Source of the DNA: Sinanaerobacter sp. ZZT-01
Lineage (GTDB): Bacteria; Bacillota; Clostridia; Peptostreptococcales; Anaerovoracaceae
Reading direction: 5' to 3'
Assembly: GCF_035621135.1 (NCBI RefSeq)
Contig: NZ_CP141728.1
Location: 372,001 to 436,000 of the forward strand
DNA length: 64,000 nt
The notes beneath the pieces are model-generated. The model was not told where the DNA came from. It made no database searches and worked only from the letters and a program-made list of their open reading frames with translations. Shown piece after piece: positions 45,896-54,336 of the stretch (positions are counted from its first letter, which is position 1; every line of letters begins with the position of its first letter). Made by a program: the position numbers and the translations under genes.

Positions 45896-46579
45896 TTATT
45901 CCCGTTCAATGCCGCGCTCCATGCTGCCAAAGAGCCATGAGAAGTCCAGCACCTTTTCTCTTTTTTGCAGCTCCGGCATAATGTCCTCAATTTTATCTAC
46001 CAGCCGTTCCACAGAGTTGAGATCGTCCTGTGTCATGTCGTTGTCAACGGTGCGCATTTTAACCAGCCCCGCATAGATGACTTTCAAATCCGTTTCGGAG
46101 AACAGCCGTTTTTCATCAATCAAGCCGCTTCTGGTGGCGAAACTCTCAAAGGCGTCCTCTTTGTTGTAGAAATACTGGCGCTGGATGGGGTTTTTCTTTT
46201 CATCGCAGCGGTAGGTGGAAAGCACATACTCAAACAGGGGGTGATGCTTGCAGGCCAGCACCACGCCGTTATGTTCATTAATTTTATACAAGTTGTTGGG
46301 CAATTTCGCGGCGGTTTCCTCATCAAAAGGCTTATCCGAACAGATCCCGCAAGCCACCGCTGTAGACTTGGCAAGGGTCTGTATTCTGTCCATGAGCTTA
46401 TTCTGCACTTCCACAAAGGGATTTTTCATTACCGTGTCATTCTTGGTGAAAAAAGCAATCAGCTTATCCCTGTGGTAAATGTCCGCCACATAGTCCGGTG
46501 AAGTGGAGGGCTGTACGGTAAATCCTTTCTTTTGCAGGGTTTCAAAATAGCTTTGGTAAAACTCGGTTTTGGTTTTCAT
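45896..46579 (-). CDS. ICE protein of unknown function, paralogue of the next gene
   Basis: The start is taken as ATG 46579 (MKTKTEFYQ), 7 bases after AGGAG. The 227 residues are soluble. It aligns along its whole length with the protein at 46591-47262: MKTKxEF at the start, GVVLxCxxxxLFxY in the middle, RxxFYxxxxAxxxFxxRSGL, and DNxM near the end. No known motif is present. Confidence 0.65.
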   Translation of the reverse strand: MKTKTEFYQSYFETLQKKGFTVQPSTSPDYVADIYHRDKLIAFFTKNDTVMKNPFVEVQNKLMDRIQTLAKSTAVACGICSDKPFDEETAAKLPNNLYKINEHNGVVLACKHHPLFEYVLSTYRCDEKKNPIQRQYFYNKEDAFESFATRSGLIDEKRLFSETDLKVIYAGLVKMRTVDNDMTQDDLNSVERLVDKIEDIMPELQKREKVLDFSWLFGSMERGIERE

Positions 46580-46590
46580 AGGCACTCTCC

Positions 46591-47262
46591 TTACATTTCA
46601 TTCTGAAAATAGTGGCGGGGGGAAAGGTCAGGCTGCCCCGGCAGGCTTTCCTCAATCCTTGCCATCAGTTCACGGATACGGTTCTCCTGCCCGCTGTCCA
46701 TTTCATTGTCCAGCATAACGCACCTTGCACAGCAGGACACCAGTACCCGAAGTTCATCGTGGGAAAGAGAAAGCGGCGCCGGGATTTTAAGCCCGCTGCG
46801 CTCCAAAAAGTCGTCCTGTGCCAGCACGGGGTCATAAAAGAAACGTTCCCTGTAAAAGCGTTTGGTATTGTGCTTTGGCATGGCCTTTTGACAGGTGACA
46901 AACTCATAGCCGAATAAAGCAGTACGGCGGCAGAGCAGCACCACCCCAGCGCTCTCAAACACCTTGATGTAGGAACCGCCTGTAAGCAGAATCGTTTCTG
47001 TCCGATCCATATCCGCAAACGGCGGCTGCATACAGCAGGAAAGACCTGTACGGGTTTCTTCGGCCGCCTGCTCCAAAGCCCGGACCTTTTCGCCGCCGTA
47101 GGTTTCAAAAACAAGCTCCCCATCCTGTGTAACCATACAGAACAGGGAGTTTTCGTTGTAAACCTCGGCGGCTATATCGCTTTCCATAACACTTTCCACA
47201 CGGAAGCCCCTTTGGGTCAGCCGTGTATAAAAGTCATCAAAAAACTCTTTTTTGGTTTTCAA
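46591..47262 (-). CDS. ICE protein of unknown function, tandem paralogue
   Basis: The start is TTG 47262 (read as Met, then KTKKEFFDD), 8 bases after GGAGG. The 223 residues have several Cys (CC at about 77 and 172-176). It shares the layout of the 45896-46579 product, with 11 bases between the genes, so the pair arose by tandem duplication and has diverged widely. The function is not known; it is next to the relaxase. Confidence 0.65.
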   Translation of the reverse strand: MKTKKEFFDDFYTRLTQRGFRVESVMESDIAAEVYNENSLFCMVTQDGELVFETYGGEKVRALEQAAEETRTGLSCCMQPPFADMDRTETILLTGGSYIKVFESAGVVLLCRRTALFGYEFVTCQKAMPKHNTKRFYRERFFYDPVLAQDDFLERSGLKIPAPLSLSHDELRVLVSCCARCVMLDNEMDSGQENRIRELMARIEESLPGQPDLSPRHYFQNEM

Positions 47263-47282
47263 TCCTCATTCCTCCTTAACGG

Positions 47283-48503
47283 TTAATGTTCATAGCCCTT
47301 ATCCTGCAATTTCAAAAACAGCTCCTTTTTGGCGTCCTTTGACAGCTCCCGGCCGTTGGCTTTCTCCCAATCGCTGAAACGGCTGTCATTGTCGTGGGTC
47401 AGACCGGAGAGCATATCCAGCGCCTCCATCAGCATCTGCTCGGCAAAATAAGAACGACGGGCGCTTTTGTATTCCTCGGATTTCATTTCATAATCCAGCC
47501 GGTTCAAGGTCTTTACCATGCCCAGCACACGGTTTGCAATGATTTTATCCGCTTCCCCGGAAAATCGCTTTTGCAGGCTGCCGAGGTATTCATCACTGCC
47601 GCCGTATAGCTGGGCCATTTTCATTTTGCTGTCTATGTAGCGTTCTTTCTGCTCCCTGAGTGCAGGGACATTCTCCAGAAGATACGCCACCAGCTTATCA
47701 ACCTCAGCCTTGAGTTCCGGCGTCAGAAGCTGATAGGCAATGCGGCCGGTGGGCTGGAGTGCGGATTTAAGACGGAATACACGGTCGGCGGTTTCATTCA
47801 GTACCGCATCATCAAAATCAAAGCTGCCGGATAGCTCATTTTCCTCGTCATAGTCATCCCGGAGCCGCTTATACTGATCCTTGCCCAGCCGCCGCAGATG
47901 CTGTTCAAACTCGTCTACCAGTTCATTGCTGATACTGCGCAGTTCGGCGGTGGCCTTGTTTTTCTGCTCCCCATAGGCACGGATGCGCTCCGCAAAGGTT
48001 TCTTTAATGAGCTGCTTTCTGATGGCATTGGGAACGGCAGGCGGGGTAAAGGGATTTTTGACCCGTGACGAGGTATCCCAAAACACCACATGGATATGGG
48101 GGTGGCGCTTTTCCTTATGGAGCGCACACGCCCATTGCAAGTTTTCACGCCGGATATTGTTTTTTTCGGCAATGGTCATAATGTGGTTTTCAATATACCT
48201 CTGCCATGCCTTTTGGTCGGTCAAGTTCAGTTCGGCAGCCGTTTCCTCGTCAAAAGAAATCACGCTGCGGTACTTGGTGATATGCTTTTTGGAATTGGCA
48301 TAGACCAGCCTTGCCACATCCCGCCAGTCCTCAAACTCGGTTATGGGACCAGGGGAGAGCTTTCCGAACAGTCCATGGTTCATGCCCTCATTTTTGGCAA
48401 CCCTCGGACGGGTGGCGATATAGCGCACATGGGCATAATTCTTGCCTGCGGTGCTTTTATAATTGGGATTTTTGAATCTCTGCTTATAGACTAAAAGGGA
48501 GAT
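47283..48503 (-). CDS. MobP3-like relaxase with non-standard or lost start codon
   Basis: The relaxase nicks oriT and leads the strand into the recipient. HxHxxxW-type motif HPHIHVVFWDTSS (about 136) and the N-terminal RYIATRPRVAKNEGMNHGLFGKL identify the MobP3-like family. The first standard start in frame (GTG 48428) would remove the conserved upstream segment SLLVYKQRFKNPNYKSTAGKNYAH. That segment is in frame and starts at an ATC (48503), 9 bases after GGAGG, where an ATG is expected. The ATG at 48510 is out of frame and only 2 bases from the ribosome-binding site. The C-terminal half is helical. Confidence 0.75.
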   Translation of the reverse strand: MSLLVYKQRFKNPNYKSTAGKNYAHVRYIATRPRVAKNEGMNHGLFGKLSPGPITEFEDWRDVARLVYANSKKHITKYRSVISFDEETAAELNLTDQKAWQRYIENHIMTIAEKNNIRRENLQWACALHKEKRHPHIHVVFWDTSSRVKNPFTPPAVPNAIRKQLIKETFAERIRAYGEQKNKATAELRSISNELVDEFEQHLRRLGKDQYKRLRDDYDEENELSGSFDFDDAVLNETADRVFRLKSALQPTGRIAYQLLTPELKAEVDKLVAYLLENVPALREQKERYIDSKMKMAQLYGGSDEYLGSLQKRFSGEADKIIANRVLGMVKTLNRLDYEMKSEEYKSARRSYFAEQMLMEALDMLSGLTHDNDSRFSDWEKANGRELSKDAKKELFLKLQDKGYEH

Positions 48504-48519
48504 TGCCCATCACCTCCCG

Positions 48520-49041
48520 TCAGCGTTCCCATTCATCCTCGCCGGACTCCAGCATACGATTTACCTCCCTGATGTTGCGGTCGTCCTCCGCAGCCTCCGC
48601 TTCGCATACAGTGCGGTAATTCTCCATTGTGGAGTGATAGCGCCTGCTTTCCTCCAAAATGAATTTCATGCCCCCTGCGGTGCTGGGCGGCAGAGTTTCA
48701 TAGGGCTTGTAAAACGCATAGCGGTTAAAACCGGCTTGCGGTTCGGGATCGAGCATATCCAGAAATTCATCATACCCAAAGGGGCAGACACGGTTTACTT
48801 CCTGACAGGCAAGGTTCACGCCGGAGAGCGTGTCTCTGTCCTGAAGGTTGGCAAGAATGAACGCCCCCATCCGTTCACCGGCTGCCAGCTTTACTTCAAC
48901 CTGTTCCGTTCCATGTGCCAAAATCTCCGAAGCCGGGGAACGGATGCCTATACTGCCCAAATGCTCTGCCAGCTCATAAGCTCCGCAGGGCAGCTCTACC
49001 ACCAGCGTACCGCCCTGATAACAGATAACTCCTGTAATCAA
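48520..49041 (-). CDS. ICE protein of unknown function upstream of the relaxase
   Basis: This 173-residue soluble acidic protein begins MITGVICYQGGTLVVELPCGAYELAEHLGSIG. The middle, GERMGAFILANLQDRDTLSGVNLACQEVNR, looks like a small alpha/beta domain. No motif was recognised; antirestriction proteins are common at this position, but I see no ArdA signature. It ends 17 bases before the relaxase ATC. Confidence 0.6.
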   Translation of the reverse strand: MITGVICYQGGTLVVELPCGAYELAEHLGSIGIRSPASEILAHGTEQVEVKLAAGERMGAFILANLQDRDTLSGVNLACQEVNRVCPFGYDEFLDMLDPEPQAGFNRYAFYKPYETLPPSTAGGMKFILEESRRYHSTMENYRTVCEAEAAEDDRNIREVNRMLESGEDEWER

Positions 49042-49052
49042 AATAATTCACC

Positions 49053-49574
49053 TTACCTTTCCGGCTCTGCGGCCTCGTCCTGCACCATGTCTGCAAACAT
49101 GGATTTTTGAAGTTGCTCAAATCGTTGCTGGATACGCTTGTTTTGCTGATAACGGCTGGCATCCAGCTTCATTTCAAGCTGTCCATCCTGCCCCGGCTCC
49201 AAAACAACCTGAACCTCTCCGGTGGCAATATAGAAAGAATTGCACACCATTTCCAAGTAGGGATAACCCAGCCGTGAAATCTCAAAGGGAGTGGCTTTGC
49301 AAGCGCTGTTATAGGAAAACAGGTTGTGGGCAATGTCAACGACAAAGCGTGTACGCTCGTCAAAATCACGGGTTGCACGTTTTATGCCGGTGAAGCCGAT
49401 GCCGTCCACGTTCACATATCTGCGGGCGGTTTCGTACAGCTCCGGGTCATAGGACAGCAGATAAAAAGCCGCATGATAAGCAGGGTCGAGGTCATCCGCC
49501 CGCTTTGTCAGTGCGGCAAGTTCTTTGTATCGGTTTGCCTGTGTCATAGGCTCAATACTCCTGTTCCGCTTCAT
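49053..49574 (-). CDS. ICE protein of unknown function (helical)
   Basis: This encodes 173 residues; the start may be MTQANRYKEL ten codons in (49547), which is closer to a normal layout. Features are FYLLSYDPELYETARRYVNVDGIGFTGIKRATRDFDERTRFVVDIAHNLFS and a charged helical C-terminus. This type recurs on clostridial mobile elements; no function is assigned. It overlaps the end of the upstream frameshifted gene by about 20 bases. Confidence 0.6.
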   Translation of the reverse strand: MKRNRSIEPMTQANRYKELAALTKRADDLDPAYHAAFYLLSYDPELYETARRYVNVDGIGFTGIKRATRDFDERTRFVVDIAHNLFSYNSACKATPFEISRLGYPYLEMVCNSFYIATGEVQVVLEPGQDGQLEMKLDASRYQQNKRIQQRFEQLQKSMFADMVQDEAAEPER

Positions 49575-50155
49575 AATAGAAGCTGATAAAATCGCTTAGT
49601 ACGGAGTCAACGCTATATTCCTTGTGCAGCTCATCAGCATATCGCTTGATGATAACCAGTTCGTCCTCAGTGGGATATTCGCTTTCTCCATTTCCCACTG
49701 AGTAAGAATACACACCGGCATTGACTTGCGCATCGGTGGTTCCCTCCATAAAGTTTTGAAAGCCGTCACTGGCTTCCAAATCGTCACGGTCGCAAAATCC
49801 CGACACTAAAAAGCTGGTATAACCGAAATCCGTCTGAAGCGCCACTTCGGTATAAATCAGGCTTCTACGGTCAAGCTCCAGCTTTTCGATTTCAACCTTG
49901 GACTGTATCTCGGTAATTTCCTCATAGGCGACCGCTGCTTCGGGGAACTGTACAAGGGAAATTGGCTCTGTTATCTGCATATCATCGTAGGTCTGCACAA
50001 AGCCGTATTGCAGCTTATCAAAGCTGACTTCCTCATTTTTGAAGTCCTCTTGAAAACAAAGCCATGGTTTCGTCAGTAGTAACGCCTAATATACGCATAC
50101 TGTCTTTGCCTGCCCATGCGTCGCAGGCTGATAAGATGTAAATATTGGATGCCAT
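49552..50155 (-). pseudogene. Frameshifted ICE gene (antirestriction-region protein)
   Basis: The true start is ATG 50155 (MASNIYILSACDAWAGKDSM) after GGGAGGAATCCA. The frame stops at 50033 after 40 codons. Removing one base from the AAAA run at 50053-50056 (TTTT on the coding strand) joins it to the open frame 49552-49998 and reads ETMALFQEDFKNEEVSFDKLQYGFVQTYDDMQITEP without a stop. The restored protein would have about 200 residues. The function is unknown. The shift may be real decay or a base-calling error in the homopolymer. Confidence 0.65.
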
Positions 50156-50189
50156 TGGATTCCTCCCATCAAAGATTTTGAAATGTGCC

Positions 50190-51233
50190 TTAAAGCTCCT
50201 GCTCCATACCCGTTTCCTGATTGAAAGCAGCATAATCAGAGTTCTGCTGAAATCTCTGTTTCAGTTCAGCCGTTTCCTCTTTCACAGTAGCCATGGAAAG
50301 AGTATGTTCTTTTCCATCATAGTAATAAACCTCATCGGAAAGCTGTTCTTCCGGCGGCACAGCTTCTTGATTTACCCCCATCACCATGGCCTGAAGTTCT
50401 GCGGCGTTTACCTCTCCTGTGTCCCGCATCAAAAGCAGTTCATGGACACTGCTGGGCAGAATGAAAAGATTTGACTGCGCATTATCAGAAATCTGCTGTA
50501 ATACCTCTGGGTATAACAGAGTAGCCGCACCATACTGTTTTGAGGGAGTGGTAAGGACATACGGCTCATAAGACTTCATCTCACATACCTCCGGCATCTC
50601 CCAATTCACCTCATTGGAAAACATAGAAGGCGGGAACATCATTTCACCAATAACGGATTGTAGTGTTGTTATCTGTGCCGGATAGGCTTTGACGGTATTC
50701 TTTAGCGCATCCTGATACACCACCTCAGAATCCAGCTTCCATCGTTCCATCAGTTCCTTTGTAACCCGAATGGTGGCGGAGCTGTGGTCATCCTCGTGAA
50801 CAGGGATTTTGAGAACAGCCGCTAAATCCGTGTGATCAATGGATTTGCTGAACGCTTCCTTTAACAACATCTGGTTCATATCACGATTGATTATCTGAAC
50901 CACAATCCGGTCTTTTATCTGCTCGTAGTCAGACAAATCCTCCGGCAGATTTTCAAAGGACCGGACTGCCCTATGAAAATATTGGGCAGCGATGTCCGTC
51001 AGAATTTCATTCAAGCTGACACCATTTTCATAAAGTTCAAAATACCCGTTGAGGTAAATTTGTGGTACTAAGGAGTCCTGCTCCCGACGTATGGTAATCC
51101 CATCCATCTCTTGATCATTGGTTTTCACCATGTGATTTAGTTCTACCTTGGCATCTTGGTACTCCTTTGGGAAATAGTCCTTCGCTTGGTTACACACTGC
51201 GTCTAAAAATTGCTGATAATCCATTAAATTCAT
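50190..51233 (-). CDS. DUF5688-like protein
   Basis: The start is taken as ATG 51233 (MNLMDYQQF), 7 bases after AAAGGAG. The 347 residues have the layout I associate with DUF5688 (NGYFELYENGVSLNEILTDIA, ...LYPEVLQQISDN, LFILPSSVHELLLM), often found on Firmicute mobile elements. No catalytic motif is evident and the function is unknown. It follows the ribbon-helix-helix gene. Confidence 0.65.
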   Translation of the reverse strand: MNLMDYQQFLDAVCNQAKDYFPKEYQDAKVELNHMVKTNDQEMDGITIRREQDSLVPQIYLNGYFELYENGVSLNEILTDIAAQYFHRAVRSFENLPEDLSDYEQIKDRIVVQIINRDMNQMLLKEAFSKSIDHTDLAAVLKIPVHEDDHSSATIRVTKELMERWKLDSEVVYQDALKNTVKAYPAQITTLQSVIGEMMFPPSMFSNEVNWEMPEVCEMKSYEPYVLTTPSKQYGAATLLYPEVLQQISDNAQSNLFILPSSVHELLLMRDTGEVNAAELQAMVMGVNQEAVPPEEQLSDEVYYYDGKEHTLSMATVKEETAELKQRFQQNSDYAAFNQETGMEQEL

Positions 51234-51250
51234 AAAAATGCTCCTTTCCA

Positions 51251-51727
51251 TCACAGCTTATCTGCAAGACCACGCAGATTGTCAGTGTCCTGCAAAAAGC
51301 TGTTGATTTGAAAATCTTTTTTCTGCATATAGTCCACCCCCAGCGTGACCGCTTCATTTAACATTTGGTCAAACTGATCCTCTGTTCCATCGTGGGCAAG
51401 GTTCATCAAAACCTTAATCAGTAAAAAGAACCCTGCGGCGTCTATCTTGCCTGACTTCATCAGCATTTTGGCAAGACGATTGGTCTGTTGCTCTGCAACC
51501 GCTTTGATGTCCTCGATGTGATAGACCGCAGTAAATTCCTGTCTGATAATACTGGAAATAAAATCTACATTTTGGGTGTAGCCCTCAATGTCCAGTCCCT
51601 TTTCGATAAAGCGACGGATCTGCTCATTTCTGGACACATTCTCACGGGCTGCCAGCTTATCAATTTCACCGCACATTTCTTTGGTAAGATAGACCGACGT
51701 AATAATTCGGTCGCTTTTTTTCGCCAT
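51251..51727 (-). CDS. Ribbon-helix-helix DNA-binding protein
   Basis: This 158-residue protein has an N-terminal RHH motif: RIITSVYLTKEMCGEIDKLAARENVSRNEQIRRFIEKGLD (7-46). The rest is helical, with VAEQQTNRLAKMLMKSGKIDAAGFFLLIKVL. Such proteins often serve as relaxosome accessory factors or regulators. It directly borders the hairpin cluster at 51786-51931, which supports a role at oriT. Confidence 0.75.
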   Translation of the reverse strand: MAKKSDRIITSVYLTKEMCGEIDKLAARENVSRNEQIRRFIEKGLDIEGYTQNVDFISSIIRQEFTAVYHIEDIKAVAEQQTNRLAKMLMKSGKIDAAGFFLLIKVLMNLAHDGTEDQFDQMLNEAVTLGVDYMQKKDFQINSFLQDTDNLRGLADKL

Positions 51728-51785
51728 GATATCCTCCCTTCGACATTAGTCAAAACTTAACAACGTCAGTTACTCTTTAACAAGG

Positions 51786-51931
51786 GTACAGGCTTTGCCT
51801 GTACGGTGTTTTTGCGGGTTGTTTAACAACCCTATTCCTGCCTTAACTCCAAAATCTGAGATTTTGGCATTAAGTAGCCCCTGCCGCAAAAACGGCAGGG
51901 GCGTGGGTCGCTTCGCTCCCAAAAGAGCGAA
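51786..51931. other. Hairpin cluster, candidate oriT or replication origin
   Basis: Five perfect inverted repeats lie within 146 bases: GTACAGGC/GCCTGTAC (51786-51804), GGGTTGTT/AACAACCC (51816-51832), CCAAAATC/GATTTTGG (51849-51867), GCCCCTGCCG/CGGCAGGGGC (51877-51902) and TTCGCTC/GAGCGAA (51912-51931). There is no gene in 51728-52001. The site is upstream of the RHH gene and 3.3 kb from the relaxase. This structure is typical of origins of transfer or single-strand origins. No nick site was identified. Confidence 0.5.
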
Positions 51932-52001
51932 AACAAAAGTATGATCCGTGATATTAACAATAATTCAGGAACATGATAACCATGTTACACATCTACTCTC
52001 T

Positions 52002-52901
52002 TTAACGGGCAAATTTTTCACGATAAGTTAAATAGTCTAAAAATTTTGCAACGGCCAATGATACCGTTTTTTTGCTTCGCAAAGCAAGTCCGATTTTCCG
52101 ATAGGCCGGTACATCCAGTTCTTTTACAACGATTCGGTATGGAACTCGCTTCAGAATCAGCTCTGGCAGTATACTGATGCCAAGGCCGCTTTCCACCATA
52201 GACATCACGGCATAATCGTCCCATGTGGTGAAGTGTGTTTTTGGAGACAAGCCGCATCGGTCAAATATTTCTGAGATTTCCGCTTTTGCACCCTTTTCCA
52301 GCAACATGAATGGGTATTCGCAGAGTGTAGCTACTGGCACTTTGTCATATTCCGTGAGCGGGTGTCCTTCTGGCAGAATTGCTAGAAGCTTATCTTGCTC
52401 TAAAAAAATTGTCTCCAGTTCTGTATGCGTCGGTAGGCGCAGAAAGCCGCAGTCCACTCGCCCCTCCAAAATCCACGTTTCAATTTCTGTATAGTCACCC
52501 AGGAGAAGCTCATAATCGATGTTCGGATAATCCTTTTGAAATTCCTTGATGATACTCGGCAGCCAGTGCGTCGCCACGCTGGAAAAGGTTCCGATACGGA
52601 TTAGTCCTGATTGTAGTCCGTTGAGCTCATTCACCTGCATTTGTAGTTTTTGATATTCTTCACAGACCCCCTTAGCATATGGGAGTAACTTCGTGCCGTC
52701 TGAGGTCAGACGCACACCGGCACGACTACGTTCCAGTAGAATCACATTCCACTCCTTTTCAAGATCATTAATCATACGGCTAATTCCTGATTGAGAATAG
52801 TTCAGAATTTCCGCGGCTTTGGTGAAGCTTCCGTACTCAACTGTTTTGATGAACGCCATATATTTTAGAATATTCATATCCATTTTTTCGTCCTCTTTCA
52901 T
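52002..52901 (-). CDS. LysR-family transcriptional regulator
   Basis: This 299-residue protein has a LysR winged helix-turn-helix at about 8-67 (FIKTVEYGSFTKAAEILNYSQSGISRMINDLEKEWNVILLERS) and a periplasmic-binding-like effector domain (about 95-290). It is divergent from the YbaK/proB/exporter genes and probably activates them. It is the first gene outside the transfer region. Confidence 0.9.
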   Translation of the reverse strand: MKEDEKMDMNILKYMAFIKTVEYGSFTKAAEILNYSQSGISRMINDLEKEWNVILLERSRAGVRLTSDGTKLLPYAKGVCEEYQKLQMQVNELNGLQSGLIRIGTFSSVATHWLPSIIKEFQKDYPNIDYELLLGDYTEIETWILEGRVDCGFLRLPTHTELETIFLEQDKLLAILPEGHPLTEYDKVPVATLCEYPFMLLEKGAKAEISEIFDRCGLSPKTHFTTWDDYAVMSMVESGLGISILPELILKRVPYRIVVKELDVPAYRKIGLALRSKKTVSLAVAKFLDYLTYREKFAR

Positions 52902-52921
52902 ACGGTTTTGTGATTTTACAA

Positions 52922-52965
52922 ATGATTATTATTCGTTTTTCAAATCATAAATTTAATGCTACAAT
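52922..52965 (+). promoter_or_regulatory. LysR-type site and promoter of the YbaK operon
   Basis: ATGATT (52922-52927) and AATCAT (52943-52948) form an inverted repeat ahead of a TACAAT -10 box (52960-52965), and the -35 position is poor (TTTTCA). This is the usual layout of a LysR-activated promoter between divergent genes. Confidence 0.4.
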
Positions 52966-53001
52966 AAAACCGTGAAAATTACAAGTAAAAGAGGGATGAA
53001 T

Positions 53002-53541
53002 ATGTTTTATGTGAGTGAAATTCAAACAACGGCACCTGCTAAATCCAAGACGCCGTTGCAGGAAATAGTTTATGAAACTTTGGAGAAATTGGATATTTCC
53101 TTTGAACGGGTTGATACCGACGAAGCCATCACAATGGAGGATTGCATTCAGATCAATACAAAGCTAGAAATGAAGATGGTGAAGACTTTGTTCTTGTGCA
53201 ACCGACAGCAAACAGCCTTTTATCTCTTTATCACCTGTGGAGATAAGCCTTTTCGCTCCAAGGAATTTAGCAAATCTCTGGACATTGCTCGTGTTTCCTT
53301 TGCACCCTCAGATAAGATTGATACTATGCTGGGAACGAAGATTGGAGCTGCCACTGTTTTCAGTGCGTTGCTGGATGCAGATCATGCGGTACAAGTCGTT
53401 TTTGACAAGGATATTTTGTCTGAGGAATGGTACGGTTGCAGCGATGGAACTACTACTGGGTACATGAAGATTCGTACAGAACAAATCTTCCAAGATTTCC
53501 TTTCCTATGCCAAGCATACGCCATCTATCGTGGAGGTGTGA
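53002..53541 (+). CDS. YbaK/ProX-type aminoacyl-tRNA deacylase-like protein
   Basis: The start is taken as ATG 53002 (MFYVSEIQT), 7 bases after AGAGG. The 179 residues match the YbaK/ProX editing domain: an N-terminal DxxEA region, KMVKTLFLCNRQQTAFYLFITCGDKPFRSKEFSKSLDIARVSFAPSDKI, GTKIGAATVFSALLD and VVFDKDIL. ProX-type proteins hydrolyse mischarged tRNA(Pro). The coupling with proB (proline synthesis) fits a role around proline or a proline analogue. Confidence 0.8.
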   Translation: MFYVSEIQTTAPAKSKTPLQEIVYETLEKLDISFERVDTDEAITMEDCIQINTKLEMKMVKTLFLCNRQQTAFYLFITCGDKPFRSKEFSKSLDIARVSFAPSDKIDTMLGTKIGAATVFSALLDADHAVQVVFDKDILSEEWYGCSDGTTTGYMKIRTEQIFQDFLSYAKHTPSIVEV

Positions 53542-53542
53542 T

Positions 53543-54336
53543 ATGGGATTGTATCAGAATCGAATTGTTGTAAAAGTAGGTACTTCCACACTGACCAACG
53601 AAATGGGAATGAGCGATTTGCGTTCTTTTGACCGACTGGCCTGCGTTTTATCAGATATACAGAACATGGGATATGAAGTTATTCTGGTATCCTCCGGAGC
53701 GATTGCAGTGGGAATTAATAAGCTACAAATGAAGGCACGTCCCACCAGTATGCGTCTCAAACAGGCTGCCGCTGCAGTAGGACAATGCAACATCATGTTC
53801 CTCTATGACAAATTTTTCGGTGACTATGATAAGACCATTGCCCAGATATTGCTGAACGCTGAGGACATCGAGCAGGAGGAAAAGAAACAAAATCTGATAA
53901 ATACATTCTGGAAATAGGTGTTATTCCCGTCGTAAACGAAAACGACTCTGTCAGTTATACGGAAATTGAATCGGAGGAGCGACTGTTTGGAGATAACGAT
54001 ATGCTCTCCGCTGTAGTAGCCGTTCTTTGCAGGGCAAAGAGGCTCGTCATCTTTTCAGACATTGATGGTCTGTATGACAGCGATCCACGCTTACATCCAT
54101 GTGCGAAAAGGATTGAGTATATCGAACACATAGATGACAGCATTTATGCTCTGGCTGGTGGAGCCGGATCAAGGCGCGGTACAGGTGGAATGCGGACAAA
54201 GCTACAGGCGGCATCTCTTGCTACTGCACAAGGAATTGACACCATTATTACTAACGGCAAGAACCCTCACTCCTTATATGATATTGTCGGGGGTGGGAGC
54301 GCCGGAACAGTGTTTGTTGGAAGGTGCAGACTATGA
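53543..54336 (+). pseudogene. proB: Glutamate 5-kinase (proB), frameshifted
   Basis: The ATG 53543 follows GGAGGTGTGAT. Frame one (53543-53917) carries IVVKVGTSTLTNE, VILVSSGAIAVG and AAAAVGQCNIM, then meets TAG. The continuation lies in another frame from about 53907: LEIGVIPVVNENDSV, FGDNDMLSAVVAVL, FSDIDGLYDSDPR and GTGGMRTKLQAASLA, ending with TGA at 54336. Around TTCTGG (53909-53914) the family pattern needs about two more residues before LEIG, so a small deletion (about 7 bases) fits. The amino-acid kinase is probably inactive. No PUA domain follows, as in short ProB forms. Confidence 0.8.

Noticed and set aside
51728-52001. A CRISPR-like array in the hairpin region.
   Set aside because: The repeats are different inverted pairs and not one direct repeat with spacers.
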